Shown one piece after another: positions 41,106 through 51,124 of a stretch of DNA of 64,000 nt. A program made the translations under genes and the position numbers. Position 1 is the first letter of the stretch, and each line of letters starts with the position of its first letter. The notes under the pieces were generated by a model. It saw only the letters and a program-made list of their open reading frames with translations. It was not told where the DNA came from and searched no databases. The DNA is from UBA685 sp049890115 (GTDB lineage: Bacteria > Pseudomonadota > Alphaproteobacteria > Puniceispirillales > Puniceispirillaceae): NCBI GenBank assembly GCA_049890115.1, contig JBMHCC010000026.1, positions 1-64,000 of the forward strand, read 5' to 3'.

Positions 41106-43715
41106 TTAATCAAGCGTGCGGGCAACTTCTTTCAGTTCGAAACATTCAATCACATCACCTTCTTGAATGTCTGAATAATTTTCAAAAGCCATACCACATT
41201 CAAAACCATCACGGACTTCTTTCACTTCATCTTTGAAGCGTTTCAAAGTCTTCAGATTGCCTTCATGGATAACCACATTATCGCGCAACAAGCGGACTTT
41301 ACAGCCACGTTTGATGATGCCTTCTGTGACATAACAACCAGCAATTTTGCCGATTTTTGAAACAGCAAAGACCTGACGGATTTCAGCGTAACCGATAAAT
41401 TCTTCTTGTGTATCAGGGCTAAGCAGACCACCCATGGCTAATTTTACTTCATCAATCAGCTCATAAATTATTGAATGATAGCGGATTTCAACGCCATCAC
41501 GCTTGGCCAAATCACGTGCTTGCGGTATCGCACGCACATTAAAGCCGATAACCAGCGCATTTGATGCAGCAGCCAATGAGATATCTGATTCAGACAATGC
41601 ACCAACACCGCCTGTTAAGAAACGCACCTTGACCTGTTCGGTGCCAAGATTTTCAAGCGCAACCTTAATCGCCTCTAGTGAGCCATGCACATCTGTTTTA
41701 ATCACAACAGGTAATTCAGCAGCCTCACCAGCAGCAATGGCAGACAACATCTGTTCAACAGAACCACGGGCAGATACAACAGCTTCTTTATCGCGAATAA
41801 CACGGCGGCGATATTCGGCAATTTCACGTGCTCTTGCTTCATTATCAACAACGGTAAAGCTATCACCTGCCATTGGCGTGCCATTCAGGCCTAGAATTTC
41901 AACTGGCTGGCTTGGCCCTGCTTGTTTCAGCTGCTCACCACGTTCATTTAACAAGGCTCGCACGCGGCCTGATTCTGCACCAATGACGAAAATATCACCA
42001 ACAGATAAGGTACCACGCTGAACCAGAACTGTTGCAACTGACCCTCTGCCACGTTCAACCTTTGCTTCAATAACACTACCTTCAGCATCTCTATTTGGAT
42101 TAGCTGTCAATTCAAGCAATTCTGCCTGCAACATGATGGCTTCCTCTAGCTTATCCAGACCTTCACCTGTATGAGCTGAGACATTCACCGCCAGAATATC
42201 ACCACCAAAATCTTCAGTGATGATTTCATGCTGCAACAAATCAGATCGTACCCGTGCTGGATCAGCACCTGGTTTATCGCATTTATTCACCGCAACAATA
42301 ATAGGACAGCCAGCTGCTTTGGCATGATTAATCGCTTCGATTGTTTGCTCTTTGACAGAATCATCTGCGGCAACAACCAAGATCACAATATCTGTTGTGT
42401 TCGCACCACGCAGGCGCATTTCAGTAAAGGCAGCATGGCCAGGCGTATCAATAAAGGTGATAATATTATCAGCTGCTGTTTTAATCTGATACGCACCAAT
42501 ATGCTGTGTGATACCACCAGATTCACCAGCGGCAACATCTGTTTTGCGAATCGCATCAAGCATGCTTGTCTTACCATGGTCAACATGACCCATAATAGTG
42601 ACAACAGGCGGACGTGGCAGCAATGTATCATCGCTATCTTCAGCACCACCTAGACCAATTTCAATATCTGAATCTGATACACGTACCACCTTATGGCCAA
42701 ATTCAATCGTCACAAGCTCTGCTGTTTCAGCATCAATGCTTTGTGTAACAGTTGCCATAATACCAAGCTTCATCAGCTCTTTAACAACATCAGCTGAGCG
42801 TTCTGCCATACGGTTGGCTAGCTCTTGAACTGTAATGGTATCAGGGATAGTGACATCACGAACCTGTTTTACAGCTGGCTGGCTTTCTTCACGCATACGT
42901 GCTTTTTCGCGCTGGCGTCTGACAGATGCTAAGGAACGCTGTCTGCCACCTTCACCATCGCTAAGCGCTTGTGAAATGGTCATTTTGCCTGATTGACGGC
43001 GTGCTGGCCCTGTGCGGCGCGGTGCTGGCTGTTTGCGGGTTTGTGCCTCGCTTTCATCAGCGCGGCGACGACCACCATGAGGGCGGCTGCCAGCATCTTC
43101 AACAGGTCCTGCTGCTGGCATAGTTTCAGCTTGTTCACTTGCCTTTTGCTGATCTTCTAGCGCCTTACGACGAGCGGCATTTTCAGCAGCACGCTTTGAT
43201 TGCTCATCAGCCTTTTTCGACTGTGAGATCTTTTCAATCTCTTCTAGCTCTGCCAATTCAGCACGGCGACGTATTTCCCGCGGGTCAAGAACCTCTTCAA
43301 CGACTTCAGCTTGCACAGCAGCACCATCTGCTTGGCTTTGATCAGCATTTTGACCAGCATCCTGTGCATCTGTGATAGCGGCATCTTCTTCAGCTGGTTT
43401 ATTCAAACCATCGCGCACAAGCTGCATACGCTTGGCACGTTCAGCTGCTGTCAGCTTGTCATCTGCCTCAATCGCTGGTGTTGCTGGCGCTTCTGTTTTT
43501 GGCTCCACCACAGGGGCAGCAGGTGCCGCTTTGGCAGCTTGCTGACGTGATGGTGGCAAAGGAACTCTTTTACGACGAACTTCCACCTGGACAGTCTTTG
43601 ACCGTCCTGAGGTGCCGCCACCACGCAAAGCACCAGCATCAATCGTACCGCCTAGCGATAATTTGCCACTGCCTGACAGGCTTAAGGTCTTTGGTTTTTT
43701 CGTTTCGTCGCTCAT
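41106..43715 (-). CDS. infB: Translation initiation factor IF-2
   Basis: GTPase that places initiator tRNA on the 30S subunit. It has 869 residues. A long Ala/Glu/Arg-rich N-terminal region (1-285) contains an IF2-associated motif at the very start (Thr-Leu-Ser-Leu-Ser-Gly). G1 is Gly-His-Val-Asp-His-Gly-Lys-Thr at 376-383, G3 is Asp-Thr-Pro-Gly-His at 423-427, and G4 is Asn-Lys-Cys-Asp at 477-480. The C-terminal fMet-tRNA-binding domain is complete. It is part of the rimP-nusA-ylxR-infB-rbfA-truB-rpsO cluster. Confidence 0.97.
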   Translation of the reverse strand: MSDETKKPKTLSLSGSGKLSLGGTIDAGALRGGGTSGRSKTVQVEVRRKRVPLPPSRQQAAKAAPAAPVVEPKTEAPATPAIEADDKLTAAERAKRMQLVRDGLNKPAEEDAAITDAQDAGQNADQSQADGAAVQAEVVEEVLDPREIRRRAELAELEEIEKISQSKKADEQSKRAAENAARRKALEDQQKASEQAETMPAAGPVEDAGSRPHGGRRRADESEAQTRKQPAPRRTGPARRQSGKMTISQALSDGEGGRQRSLASVRRQREKARMREESQPAVKQVRDVTIPDTITVQELANRMAERSADVVKELMKLGIMATVTQSIDAETAELVTIEFGHKVVRVSDSDIEIGLGGAEDSDDTLLPRPPVVTIMGHVDHGKTSMLDAIRKTDVAAGESGGITQHIGAYQIKTAADNIITFIDTPGHAAFTEMRLRGANTTDIVILVVAADDSVKEQTIEAINHAKAAGCPIIVAVNKCDKPGADPARVRSDLLQHEIITEDFGGDILAVNVSAHTGEGLDKLEEAIMLQAELLELTANPNRDAEGSVIEAKVERGRGSVATVLVQRGTLSVGDIFVIGAESGRVRALLNERGEQLKQAGPSQPVEILGLNGTPMAGDSFTVVDNEARAREIAEYRRRVIRDKEAVVSARGSVEQMLSAIAAGEAAELPVVIKTDVHGSLEAIKVALENLGTEQVKVRFLTGGVGALSESDISLAAASNALVIGFNVRAIPQARDLAKRDGVEIRYHSIIYELIDEVKLAMGGLLSPDTQEEFIGYAEIRQVFAVSKIGKIAGCYVTEGIIKRGCKVRLLRDNVVIHEGNLKTLKRFKDEVKEVRDGFECGMAFENYSDIQEGDVIECFELKEVARTLD

Positions 43716-43786
43716 GCCCGGTCCTTTCCCGGCTGGTGTTCATCTTGTGTTGCGCATAATAGTTAGCAACACATTATCCTATTTCC

Positions 43787-44401
43787 CTATCTTTTTGTAT
43801 TGCTAGGTGTAATACACCCCGCAGACCCTTCCTGACAAGCCATCGCAGCCATAAAAGGGCGGAATCTGGTGATATCTGTCTTTAGTTGCTCTGCTAATGT
43901 GCTTTTACTATCTGGTAATATGCCAATATAGGCCAATGACTCACGTCCAAAAGGCTGACCCAGATAATCAGAAGCAAAATCATCAAACACCCAATCAGGT
44001 GATAGGCGCCTAATATGTGCTTTGGCTTCTCTTGGCGATGCATCATTGGCAATCAGCATGCCAACTGCTGTTTCCTGACTGGCTAATTTGCCGCCGCCAC
44101 CGATAGCGATACCAGCACGTCGTGCCAAAGCAAGGCTCTGTTGTACACGCTTTGCAAGCAGATGCGCCAGCTGGCTTAGCATAGCATCACTATCACCGGC
44201 CTTGGCCGAAATATGCCTCATGAAAAGGCCTTTTTGACAGGCTGTTTGAACCGCATCAGCAGACAAGCTGAGCCAGCAGCCCCGACCAGGTAGCTTTAAT
44301 GCCAAATCTGGCACAGCCATACCATCAGGGCCGCACACAAAGCGGATCAGCTCTTCAGCTGGCTTTATCTCTTTCGAAGCAATACAGCGACGCTCTACCA
44401 T
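43787..44401 (-). CDS. YlxR/DUF448-family RNA-binding protein with L7Ae-like domain
   Basis: A 204-residue protein between nusA and infB. The N-terminal YlxR (DUF448) domain has Arg-Arg-Cys-Ile-Ala-Ser, Leu-Ile-Arg-Phe-Val, and Leu-Pro-Gly-Arg-Gly-Cys-Trp-Leu-Ser. Residues about 85-185 fit the ribosomal L7Ae/L30e-like fold (Leu-Ala-Arg-Arg-Ala-Gly then Leu-Ile-Ala-Asn-Asp-Ala-Ser). The fused form is common in alphaproteobacteria. It is thought to bind RNA; a precise role is not established. ATG 44401 is preceded by GAGGGG, and a stop lies in frame just upstream. Confidence 0.88.
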   Translation of the reverse strand: MVERRCIASKEIKPAEELIRFVCGPDGMAVPDLALKLPGRGCWLSLSADAVQTACQKGLFMRHISAKAGDSDAMLSQLAHLLAKRVQQSLALARRAGIAIGGGGKLASQETAVGMLIANDASPREAKAHIRRLSPDWVFDDFASDYLGQPFGRESLAYIGILPDSKSTLAEQLKTDITRFRPFMAAMACQEGSAGCITPSNTKR

Positions 44402-44469
44402 CTCTGTTGCCCCTCATCTGACAAACCGCATGACAAAAATCCTATCAAAAAAGACCTATTTCGTTCTTG

Positions 44470-46017
44470 CTAGGCTTGCTCATCACCATCAGAAACAACC
44501 TCTTCAGAGGCTGTTTCTTCATCAGCAAACCAGTGGGCTCTGGCTGCCATGATAATATCACCAGCAACCGTTTCATCATCAATGCCTTCTTCTTTCAAGA
44601 AGCCGACCAGCTCTTCTGAATCAAGCTCTGCCAGATCATCCAATGTCAAAATCTGATTATTGGCTAACTTTAGAATCATTGCCAGATTCAGATATTCGAA
44701 ATTCATCAGATCATCAGCAACCTTCAGATCACTCAATGCATCTTGAATACGCTTTGTCTCAGCTTCGACAAATTCAATCGCACGATTAACCAATTCTGCG
44801 GCAACACCTTCATCAAAGCCTTGGATTTGGGCTAGTTCTTCAACAGGTGTTTCGGCAATATCTTCCACCTGGGCAAAACCTTCAGCAACCAGCAAATGCG
44901 CGATCACATCATCGATATTCAGCGCTTCCATAAAGCGTGTTGATCTGTTCTTGAATTCTTCCTGGCGACGTTCTGATTCATCAGCTTCAGTTAGGATATC
45001 AATATACCAACCTGTTAATTGTGAGGCCAAACGCACATTCTGACCACGTCTGCCAATCGCTAATGAAAGCTGATCATCTGGCACAACCACTTCCATTCTG
45101 CCCGCGATTTCATCCATCACCACTTTTGCGACCTCAGCAGGTGCCAAAGCATTCACGACAAATGCGACAGGATCTTCTTCAAACGGAATGATTTCAACCT
45201 TCTCACCCTGTAATTCACCGACAACGGCCTGTACACGGCTACCACGCAAACCAACACAAGCGCCAACGGGATCGATGCTTGTATCACGTGATAAAACAGA
45301 GATTTTTGCACGGCTGCCAGGCTCTCTTGCCACAGCTTTAATCTCGATAATACCATCATAGATTTCTGGCACTTCTTGGGTAAATAGCTTTGCCATAAAC
45401 TCATTAGCAGCACGTGATAAGAAAATTTGCGGGCCACGCACTTCACGGCGCACATCCATGATGTAAGCGCGCACTCTGTCACCTTGGCGCAGGATTTCGC
45501 GCGGGATCATTTCTTCGCGGCGAATAACAGCTTCAGCGCGTCCTAAATCAACTGTGATTGAATAGCTTTCTGCACGTTTAATAGTACCGACAACAATTTC
45601 ACCAACACGATCCTTATATTCTTCAAATTGGCGATCACGTTCTGCTTCGCGTACTTTTTGGCTGATGACTTGTTTGGCTGTCTGAGCAGCGATACGGCCA
45701 AATTCAATAGGCGGTAGAGGCTGGCGGTGAAATTCGCCAACAGCTAGATCATATTTCGCACCTTCAGCAACACTCATCTGAGTTGCTTCATCTTCTAGCT
45801 CTTCGACCACTTCAGTCCAACGTTCCAGGGTAATCGCGCCATTTTTGCGATCAATCATGGCGCGGATATCACGATCCTGACCATATTTCGAACGACCAGC
45901 TTTCTGAATGGCTTCTTCCATCGCCAGGATAACTTCCTCACGATCAATCGCCTTTTCTCTGGCAACAACATCGGCAATCTGAATCAGTTCAAGACCGGGA
46001 ATTGATGATGTATCCAT
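44470..46017 (-). CDS. nusA: Transcription termination/antitermination factor NusA
   Basis: RNA-polymerase-binding factor controlling pausing, termination and antitermination. In 515 residues it has the N-terminal polymerase-binding domain, S1 domain (about 130-200), KH1 and KH2 (about 230-345, with Ala-Ile-Gly-Arg-Arg-Gly-Gln-Asn-Val-Arg-Leu-Ala), and two helical acidic repeats at the C-terminus (about 360-500). An acidic tail ends the protein. It is downstream of rimP by 23 bases. Confidence 0.97.
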   Translation of the reverse strand: MDTSSIPGLELIQIADVVAREKAIDREEVILAMEEAIQKAGRSKYGQDRDIRAMIDRKNGAITLERWTEVVEELEDEATQMSVAEGAKYDLAVGEFHRQPLPPIEFGRIAAQTAKQVISQKVREAERDRQFEEYKDRVGEIVVGTIKRAESYSITVDLGRAEAVIRREEMIPREILRQGDRVRAYIMDVRREVRGPQIFLSRAANEFMAKLFTQEVPEIYDGIIEIKAVAREPGSRAKISVLSRDTSIDPVGACVGLRGSRVQAVVGELQGEKVEIIPFEEDPVAFVVNALAPAEVAKVVMDEIAGRMEVVVPDDQLSLAIGRRGQNVRLASQLTGWYIDILTEADESERRQEEFKNRSTRFMEALNIDDVIAHLLVAEGFAQVEDIAETPVEELAQIQGFDEGVAAELVNRAIEFVEAETKRIQDALSDLKVADDLMNFEYLNLAMILKLANNQILTLDDLAELDSEELVGFLKEEGIDDETVAGDIIMAARAHWFADEETASEEVVSDGDEQA

Positions 46018-46040
46018 AACATGTCCTTTTTGGTTTTATG

Positions 46041-46592
46041 CTAATCTGCTTTGGTTGTGGTTTTGCTAAGCTGTTCTGGTGTTACCATCACAGGCGGCGC
46101 TTTTTTATCAGGGTTTTCAAAATATTCTGTTGGGTCAATCTTGGCGCTATCTATCTCGTCAAACCCAAAGACAAGCTGGCCAAAACTGGTTTCCAAAATA
46201 ATTTTGCCATCCTCATCACGTCCTGTGATGCGGCCTTTGATTCGTTTGCGGCCATCGACCATCTTTTTCAGATGCACCTTTGCCAAATCGCCAGCAAAAC
46301 GGTCATAATCATAAGGGCGTGTTAAAGGCCTATCAATCCCAGGCGAGCTGACCTCTAGGTCATAAGCATCTTTGATAGGATCTTCAACATCAAGCAAAGC
46401 TGCCAGATATTTTGATATTTTCTGGCAATCCTGAACGGTCATTTCACGTGCTTCAAATGGTTCTGCCATGATTTGCAAATGATGACGACCAGCACCAGGG
46501 ATGCCGCTATAATAAACACGCACCAAATCAAATCCCATCTCTGTCAGAGCAGGGCGGATCATATCAGCAATTCTATCAGTTACAGACGCCAT
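46041..46592 (-). CDS. rimP: Ribosome maturation factor RimP
   Basis: Assembly factor for the 30S subunit. In 183 residues the N-terminal alpha-beta domain has the Ser-Ser-Pro-Gly-Ile-Asp-Arg-Pro-Leu motif near 90-98, and the C-terminal SH3-like domain covers about 105-165. It is the first gene of the rimP-nusA operon; a terminator lies between it and trmB upstream, so the operon probably starts here. Confidence 0.95.
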   Translation of the reverse strand: MASVTDRIADMIRPALTEMGFDLVRVYYSGIPGAGRHHLQIMAEPFEAREMTVQDCQKISKYLAALLDVEDPIKDAYDLEVSSPGIDRPLTRPYDYDRFAGDLAKVHLKKMVDGRKRIKGRITGRDEDGKIILETSFGQLVFGFDEIDSAKIDPTEYFENPDKKAPPVMVTPEQLSKTTTKAD

Positions 46593-46636
46593 ATAGCAGG
46601 GCAGCTTTCTTTCGTTATCTCTTCATAGCCAGACAT

Positions 46637-46672
46637 AAAAAAAGGCGGACTTTGCAACAAAGCCCACCGCCT
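46637..46672 (-). terminator. Terminator after trmB
   Basis: On the minus strand AGGCGGTGGGCTTTG and CAAAGTCCGCCT form a stem with a short bulge and a TTG loop, followed by seven T residues. It lies 60 bases after the trmB stop and separates the metK-trmB transcript from rimP-nusA. Confidence 0.85.
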
Positions 46673-46731
46673 ATTATCCGGATTTGTGTGATGGTATACA
46701 TGAAAGCACCAAAAAGTGCAAGTGCTAGCTA

Positions 46732-47433
46732 TCAGACCCTTTGAAATTCAAACCAGCTTGGCAAGCGTCCTTCCTCAAAAGCTTTTGCCATATAGCGTGT
46801 CTTAGGCCAATTTTCTGGCCGGTTACGCCAATCATCTGGCTGATTAGCCTGCCAGATGAAACGCTCATCAGCCATCGCCTCTGCCAATAACCAGCCCTTG
46901 GCAATAGGATGATCAGATGCCATCCGAAGCCAGCCTTTTGGCCTGATAAGCCGCGCCAACCTGTCACGCATAGATTGTTGTAAAATACGTCTGCCAGCAT
47001 GGCGTTTTTTGGGCCAGGGGTCGGGGAACATAATATAAGCCCCTGCCAATGTCCCTGCCGGCAAATTATCTAAAAACAGACGCACATCATCTGGCCAGAT
47101 TCTGATATTGGTCAGCTTTTCATCATCAATATGACGCAGCAAGCTTGCCACACCATTGATAAAGGGCTCAGCACCAATAAAACCATCATCAGGAGATGCG
47201 GCAGCCAGACCAGCTAGATGCTCGCCGCCACCAAACCCAATTTCAAGATAAATATCTTTTGGATCATGGGCAAATAGAGATGCCAGATTATCACAATGCT
47301 CTGGCATCTGATAGGATGGCAAAACAGTATCAAATAAGGCTTTCATTTGCGGGCGTAAAGGGCGGCCACGGCGTCTGCCATAAAAGGGAAGCTCGCCTTT
47401 TGGCCCTTTGCTATTTGGCCCTAATTCACTCAT
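46732..47433 (-). CDS. trmB: tRNA (guanine(46)-N7)-methyltransferase
   Basis: SAM-dependent enzyme methylating G46 in tRNA variable loops. In 233 residues the SAM motif is Glu-Ile-Gly-Phe-Gly-Gly-Gly-Glu-His, and the family signature Phe-Pro-Asp-Pro-Trp-Pro-Lys-Lys-Arg-His is present near 133. It follows metK by 32 bases on the same strand, a standard neighbour. Confidence 0.95.
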   Translation of the reverse strand: MSELGPNSKGPKGELPFYGRRRGRPLRPQMKALFDTVLPSYQMPEHCDNLASLFAHDPKDIYLEIGFGGGEHLAGLAAASPDDGFIGAEPFINGVASLLRHIDDEKLTNIRIWPDDVRLFLDNLPAGTLAGAYIMFPDPWPKKRHAGRRILQQSMRDRLARLIRPKGWLRMASDHPIAKGWLLAEAMADERFIWQANQPDDWRNRPENWPKTRYMAKAFEEGRLPSWFEFQRV

Positions 47434-47465
47434 CTATCAGCACTCTGCCAAGTTACGATAACAAA

Positions 47466-48632
47466 TTATGATAATTTGGCTGCGATGTCGGTTGCTTCCC
47501 ATGGGAATGTACCAACCCCTGCCTCACCTGCTTTACGGCCGAAATGACCATAGGCAGAGGTTGAAGCATAGATAGGCTTATTCAGCGCCAGATGCGTGCG
47601 AATGCCTTTTGGTGTTAAATCAACAAGGCTGCGAAGCTGTTCTTGAAGGCTGTTATCATTGCCTGTCCCAGTGCCATGTGTGTTGACATAAACAGATACA
47701 GGCTCTGCCACGCCAATCGCATAAGCAAGCTGTATTGTGCATTTATCAGCTAGCCCAGATGCCACCACATTCTTTGCCAAATAGCGCGCTGCATAAGAAG
47801 CAGAGCGGTCAACCTTTGTGGGATCCTTGCCTGAAAAAGCACCACCACCATGCAAGGCAGCACCACCATAAGTATCAACAATGATCTTGCGTCCAGTCAG
47901 ACCAGCGTCACCATCAGGACCACCAATTTCAAAAATGCCAGTTGGGTTAACATACAGATCATCAGCACCAACCATCCAACCATCAGGCAGGATATCAGCA
48001 ATAACCGGTGTTACCAAAGCACGAATATCATCCTGGCTAGCACCAACAGCATGCTGGGTTGATAAAACAATCTTATCGACACCTTTGATGGTACCATCTT
48101 CATCATAAATCAATGTTAGCTGTGATTTCGCATCAGGACGCAAAATGCTATCCTCATCTGATTTGCGAAACTCTGCCAGCTTTTTCAAAATCGCATGAGA
48201 ATAATGAATTGGTGCTGGCATCAGTTCATCTGTTTCACGGCACGCATAACCAAACATCAGCCCCTGATCACCAGCGCCTTCTGCTTTGTCAGATGCTTCA
48301 TCAACACCGACCGCAATATCAGCAGATTGTTCATGCAGATAATTCTGAAATGTGAAATGAGCATGATGGAATTTGTCTTGCTCATAGCCAATATCAGCCA
48401 CTGCGGCACGCACAGCTGGTTCGATTTTAGACTGAATTTCTGTCATTTTATCTTTGGGAGCACGCACCTCGCCAGCCAGCACAATGCGATTGGTCGTCGC
48501 TAGTGTCTCACAGCCAACACGCGCTTGGTTGTCATAAGATAAAAACAGGTCAAGAACGGTATCTGAAATGCGGTCACAGACTTTATCTGGATGGCCTTCT
48601 GATACAGATTCCGATGTGAAAAGATACGCCAT
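47466..48632 (-). CDS. metK: S-adenosylmethionine synthetase
   Basis: Makes SAM from methionine and ATP. It has 388 residues from ATG 48632, preceded by AGGGG; a GTG at 48641 would add three. Motifs are Gly-His-Pro-Asp-Lys-Val-Cys-Asp near the N-terminus, Gly-Ala-Gly-Asp-Gln-Gly-Leu-Met-Phe-Gly, and the P-loop-like Gly-Gly-Gly-Ala-Phe-Ser-Gly-Lys-Asp. The 41-base gap to lnt is too short for a SAM riboswitch. In other alphaproteobacteria an XRE-type regulator gene lies between lnt and metK; it is absent here. Confidence 0.97.
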   Translation of the reverse strand: MAYLFTSESVSEGHPDKVCDRISDTVLDLFLSYDNQARVGCETLATTNRIVLAGEVRAPKDKMTEIQSKIEPAVRAAVADIGYEQDKFHHAHFTFQNYLHEQSADIAVGVDEASDKAEGAGDQGLMFGYACRETDELMPAPIHYSHAILKKLAEFRKSDEDSILRPDAKSQLTLIYDEDGTIKGVDKIVLSTQHAVGASQDDIRALVTPVIADILPDGWMVGADDLYVNPTGIFEIGGPDGDAGLTGRKIIVDTYGGAALHGGGAFSGKDPTKVDRSASYAARYLAKNVVASGLADKCTIQLAYAIGVAEPVSVYVNTHGTGTGNDNSLQEQLRSLVDLTPKGIRTHLALNKPIYASTSAYGHFGRKAGEAGVGTFPWEATDIAAKLS

Positions 48633-48673
48633 AGCTGGCACCCCTGTGGAAAATGATAAAAAATGATTGGCTA

Positions 48674-50233
48674 TTAGTGCCTGTTTTGTAGAAAGCGGTC
48701 AAGTATCAGGCTAGCTAGCAGCAAGAAAAAGGCCATCAGCCAGAAAATAATAGTGCCATTTCTGGCAAAAAAGGTGGCTGGTAACGGGGCTGGTAGGGCA
48801 TGCGTAATGGTGCCCTTTGTGCCAAGCGGCAAGGCGACTAATTGCTTGCCAGTGGCATCAAACACCGCACTAATACCGGTATTTGCAATGCGCATTAAAG
48901 GCAGACCATAGCTGATAGCTGTCATACGTGTTTGCGCCAAATGCTGATACGGCCCTGCTGTATGACCAAACCAGCCATCATTTGTTAGATTTATCAAAAA
49001 ATCAGGCCGCTCAGAGGCACGCTTTGTCAGGGCTGGAAAAATAGCCTCATAACAAATCAGCACCAACCCTTTGCCAAGCTTGTCAAAATCAAGCGGATAG
49101 ACAGATTTGCCTGGATGAAAATCAAGCGGCCCAGCAATCGCATCAATGAAAGGTAGTGCGCGAAATGGCACATATTCACCAAATGGCACAAGATGTGTTT
49201 TATCATAAATCACAGGGTTTTGTGCGATGGTTTGTTGCGTATCAGATTTGAAATATAAAGCAGAATTGCGCAATAAATCATCCTCATCAAAGCGCAAAGC
49301 ACCAGTGATGAAATGACCATCACCACCAGCTTCTATATGCTGGCTTTGCACGTGAAAGGCGAGCGCATCAACAGCTTCTTTGTGATAGCGATAATCACCA
49401 GCAAAGGCAGATTCTGGCCAAATGATCAAATCAGCTGGGCTATCTTGCGTAACAGATGATAATTCTATCAGCTCTGCTAAATGACTATCACGCAAGCTTC
49501 TATCCCATTTATCTGACTGTGCGATATTTGGCTGAACCAACATGATAACAGCCTCTTTTGGCTGAGGCGGCTTTATGGTCGTGCCAAGATAGGCTGAAAA
49601 CCCAACAAGAAATAAGATAAAGACAGCACCGATAACAGGCACTAAACGCCGTATTATGCCAGCTGACACCATCCATAATGGTATGATGGCTGCCAGTAAA
49701 AACGCCATCAGATTAAGGCCAGTCTGACCAAAATAAGATGCCATAAGAGATGAAGCGTTCGATCCTAAAAATAACTGACCTGGTGCATTCCATGGAAACC
49801 CTGTTGCGATAAATTCGCGCCCCCATTCCCCGAACCCAAGCATCGCAACCATGGCCAATAGCCGCGCAACAGGATGTGATGTGATGAAATAGGCTGGCAA
49901 TGCAAAGACCACCCAAAACAGGCTGATAATAACTGGAATACCAAAAAAGCTGAAGGGGATTAAAAACCAGAACTCAGCCTTGCCGACTAGCAAAGAATGG
50001 CTAATCCAATAGAGGCTTATCAAGAACCAGCCATAAGACGCAGCAGCGATATGAAACACAAATTTGTGCCAATTATCTGCCTTTGCTGCTTGATAAAGTG
50101 GCCAGCCTAAGAGCAGCATGACAGGTGTTACAAAAGCAGGTGGCAAGCTAAGGCTGGCAATAGCACCTGCCAGAAATGATACCAAATAGGGCCTGCGTCT
50201 TATCAAAGAAGAACCCATTTTCACATGGCTCAT
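48674..50233 (-). CDS. lnt: Apolipoprotein N-acyltransferase
   Basis: Inner-membrane enzyme adding the third acyl chain to lipoproteins. In 519 residues six to seven helices (residues 12-210) precede a nitrilase-like periplasmic domain with the catalytic Glu in Ile-Trp-Pro-Glu-Ser, Lys in Tyr-Asp-Lys-Thr-His-Leu-Val-Pro-Phe-Gly-Glu, and Cys in Leu-Ile-Cys-Tyr-Glu. A final membrane helix ends the protein. AGGA lies eight bases before the ATG. It is downstream of the corC-like gene by 12 bases. Confidence 0.95.
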   Translation of the reverse strand: MSHVKMGSSLIRRRPYLVSFLAGAIASLSLPPAFVTPVMLLLGWPLYQAAKADNWHKFVFHIAAASYGWFLISLYWISHSLLVGKAEFWFLIPFSFFGIPVIISLFWVVFALPAYFITSHPVARLLAMVAMLGFGEWGREFIATGFPWNAPGQLFLGSNASSLMASYFGQTGLNLMAFLLAAIIPLWMVSAGIIRRLVPVIGAVFILFLVGFSAYLGTTIKPPQPKEAVIMLVQPNIAQSDKWDRSLRDSHLAELIELSSVTQDSPADLIIWPESAFAGDYRYHKEAVDALAFHVQSQHIEAGGDGHFITGALRFDEDDLLRNSALYFKSDTQQTIAQNPVIYDKTHLVPFGEYVPFRALPFIDAIAGPLDFHPGKSVYPLDFDKLGKGLVLICYEAIFPALTKRASERPDFLINLTNDGWFGHTAGPYQHLAQTRMTAISYGLPLMRIANTGISAVFDATGKQLVALPLGTKGTITHALPAPLPATFFARNGTIIFWLMAFFLLLASLILDRFLQNRH

Positions 50234-50245
50234 TCTGATATCCTG

Positions 50246-51124
50246 TTATTGTGGCGGTTCAATATCATGTGATGACAGGCCACCATTAAAGGTGGTTAAC
50301 CCGCAAATCCGCAATAATTTAATCTGACGCGGATCACCTTCTAGCACCTCAAATTCGACACCAGATGGATGGGTGATAACCTCACCATGACCAGGCACAC
50401 GCCCTGCTAATGAGAATACAAGCCCGCCGATGGTGTCAATTTCATCTGTTTCATCATCATCAAGCAAGGGGCCAGTTAAAATTTCCAAGGCGCCCACCTC
50501 AAGACGTGCTTCGGCAACAGCTGTGCCATCATCAAATACTTCAAAGCGTGGCATTTTTGACCTATCATGCTCATCTTCAATTTCGCCGACAATTTCTTCG
50601 ACCAAATCTTCGATCGTAATCAAGCCATCAACACCGCCAAATTCATCAACAACCAATGCCAGATGCTGGCGCTTCAATCTCATTTCATGAAGCAGGTCCA
50701 ATAGCCGAATAGATGGCGAGACAAATAAGACAGGCCGTAATAATGCTGTGACATCAAAATCAGCTCTGGCGGTAATTTCGCCTGTCGCAAAGCGCGCCAT
50801 AATATCCTTGATATGCAAAAAGCCTGTTACGCTATCCATCGACCCATTATGGGCTGGCACACGGCTATGCTGGGCAGATACAATTTTTTTGAAAATTTCG
50901 GCAAAATCAGCTGTTAAATCAATCGAGATGATATCAGCACGTGGTACCATCACATCTTCAGCAGTGATATCGCGCAAACCAAGCATATTACGCAATAACG
51001 CACCTTCATGTGTATCAAAGACAACTGTATCTTTCAAAGAGGTTTCAATCAGGTCTGTTAGCTCTTCTCTATCAGAGACTGATTTGGATAAGAACGGAAA
51101 TAGGCGTGATACAAAGCTCATCAT
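50246..51124 (-). CDS. CBS-domain hemolysin-family protein (CorC/TlyC-like)
   Basis: A 292-residue cytosolic protein with two CBS domains (about 60-190, starting Asp-Val-Met-Val-Pro-Arg-Ala) and a CorC/HlyC C-terminal domain (about 205-285, with Gly-Gly-Leu-Val-Phe-Ser-Leu and Gly-Arg-Val-Pro). It lacks the membrane DUF21 domain. Such genes sit between ybeY and lnt across proteobacteria; roles in magnesium or cobalt efflux and in envelope stress are proposed. It overlaps ybeY by four bases. Confidence 0.9.
   Translation of the reverse strand: MMSFVSRLFPFLSKSVSDREELTDLIETSLKDTVVFDTHEGALLRNMLGLRDITAEDVMVPRADIISIDLTADFAEIFKKIVSAQHSRVPAHNGSMDSVTGFLHIKDIMARFATGEITARADFDVTALLRPVLFVSPSIRLLDLLHEMRLKRQHLALVVDEFGGVDGLITIEDLVEEIVGEIEDEHDRSKMPRFEVFDDGTAVAEARLEVGALEILTGPLLDDDETDEIDTIGGLVFSLAGRVPGHGEVITHPSGVEFEVLEGDPRQIKLLRICGLTTFNGGLSSHDIEPPQ

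Noticed and set aside
43795..43820. Short GGTGT/ACACC inverted repeat at the end of the ylxR gene.
   Set aside because: Only five pairs and no T-run, so it is unlikely to be a terminator.
48633..48673. SAM/SAH riboswitch before metK.
   Set aside because: Only 41 bases separate lnt and metK, and the conserved core is not visible.
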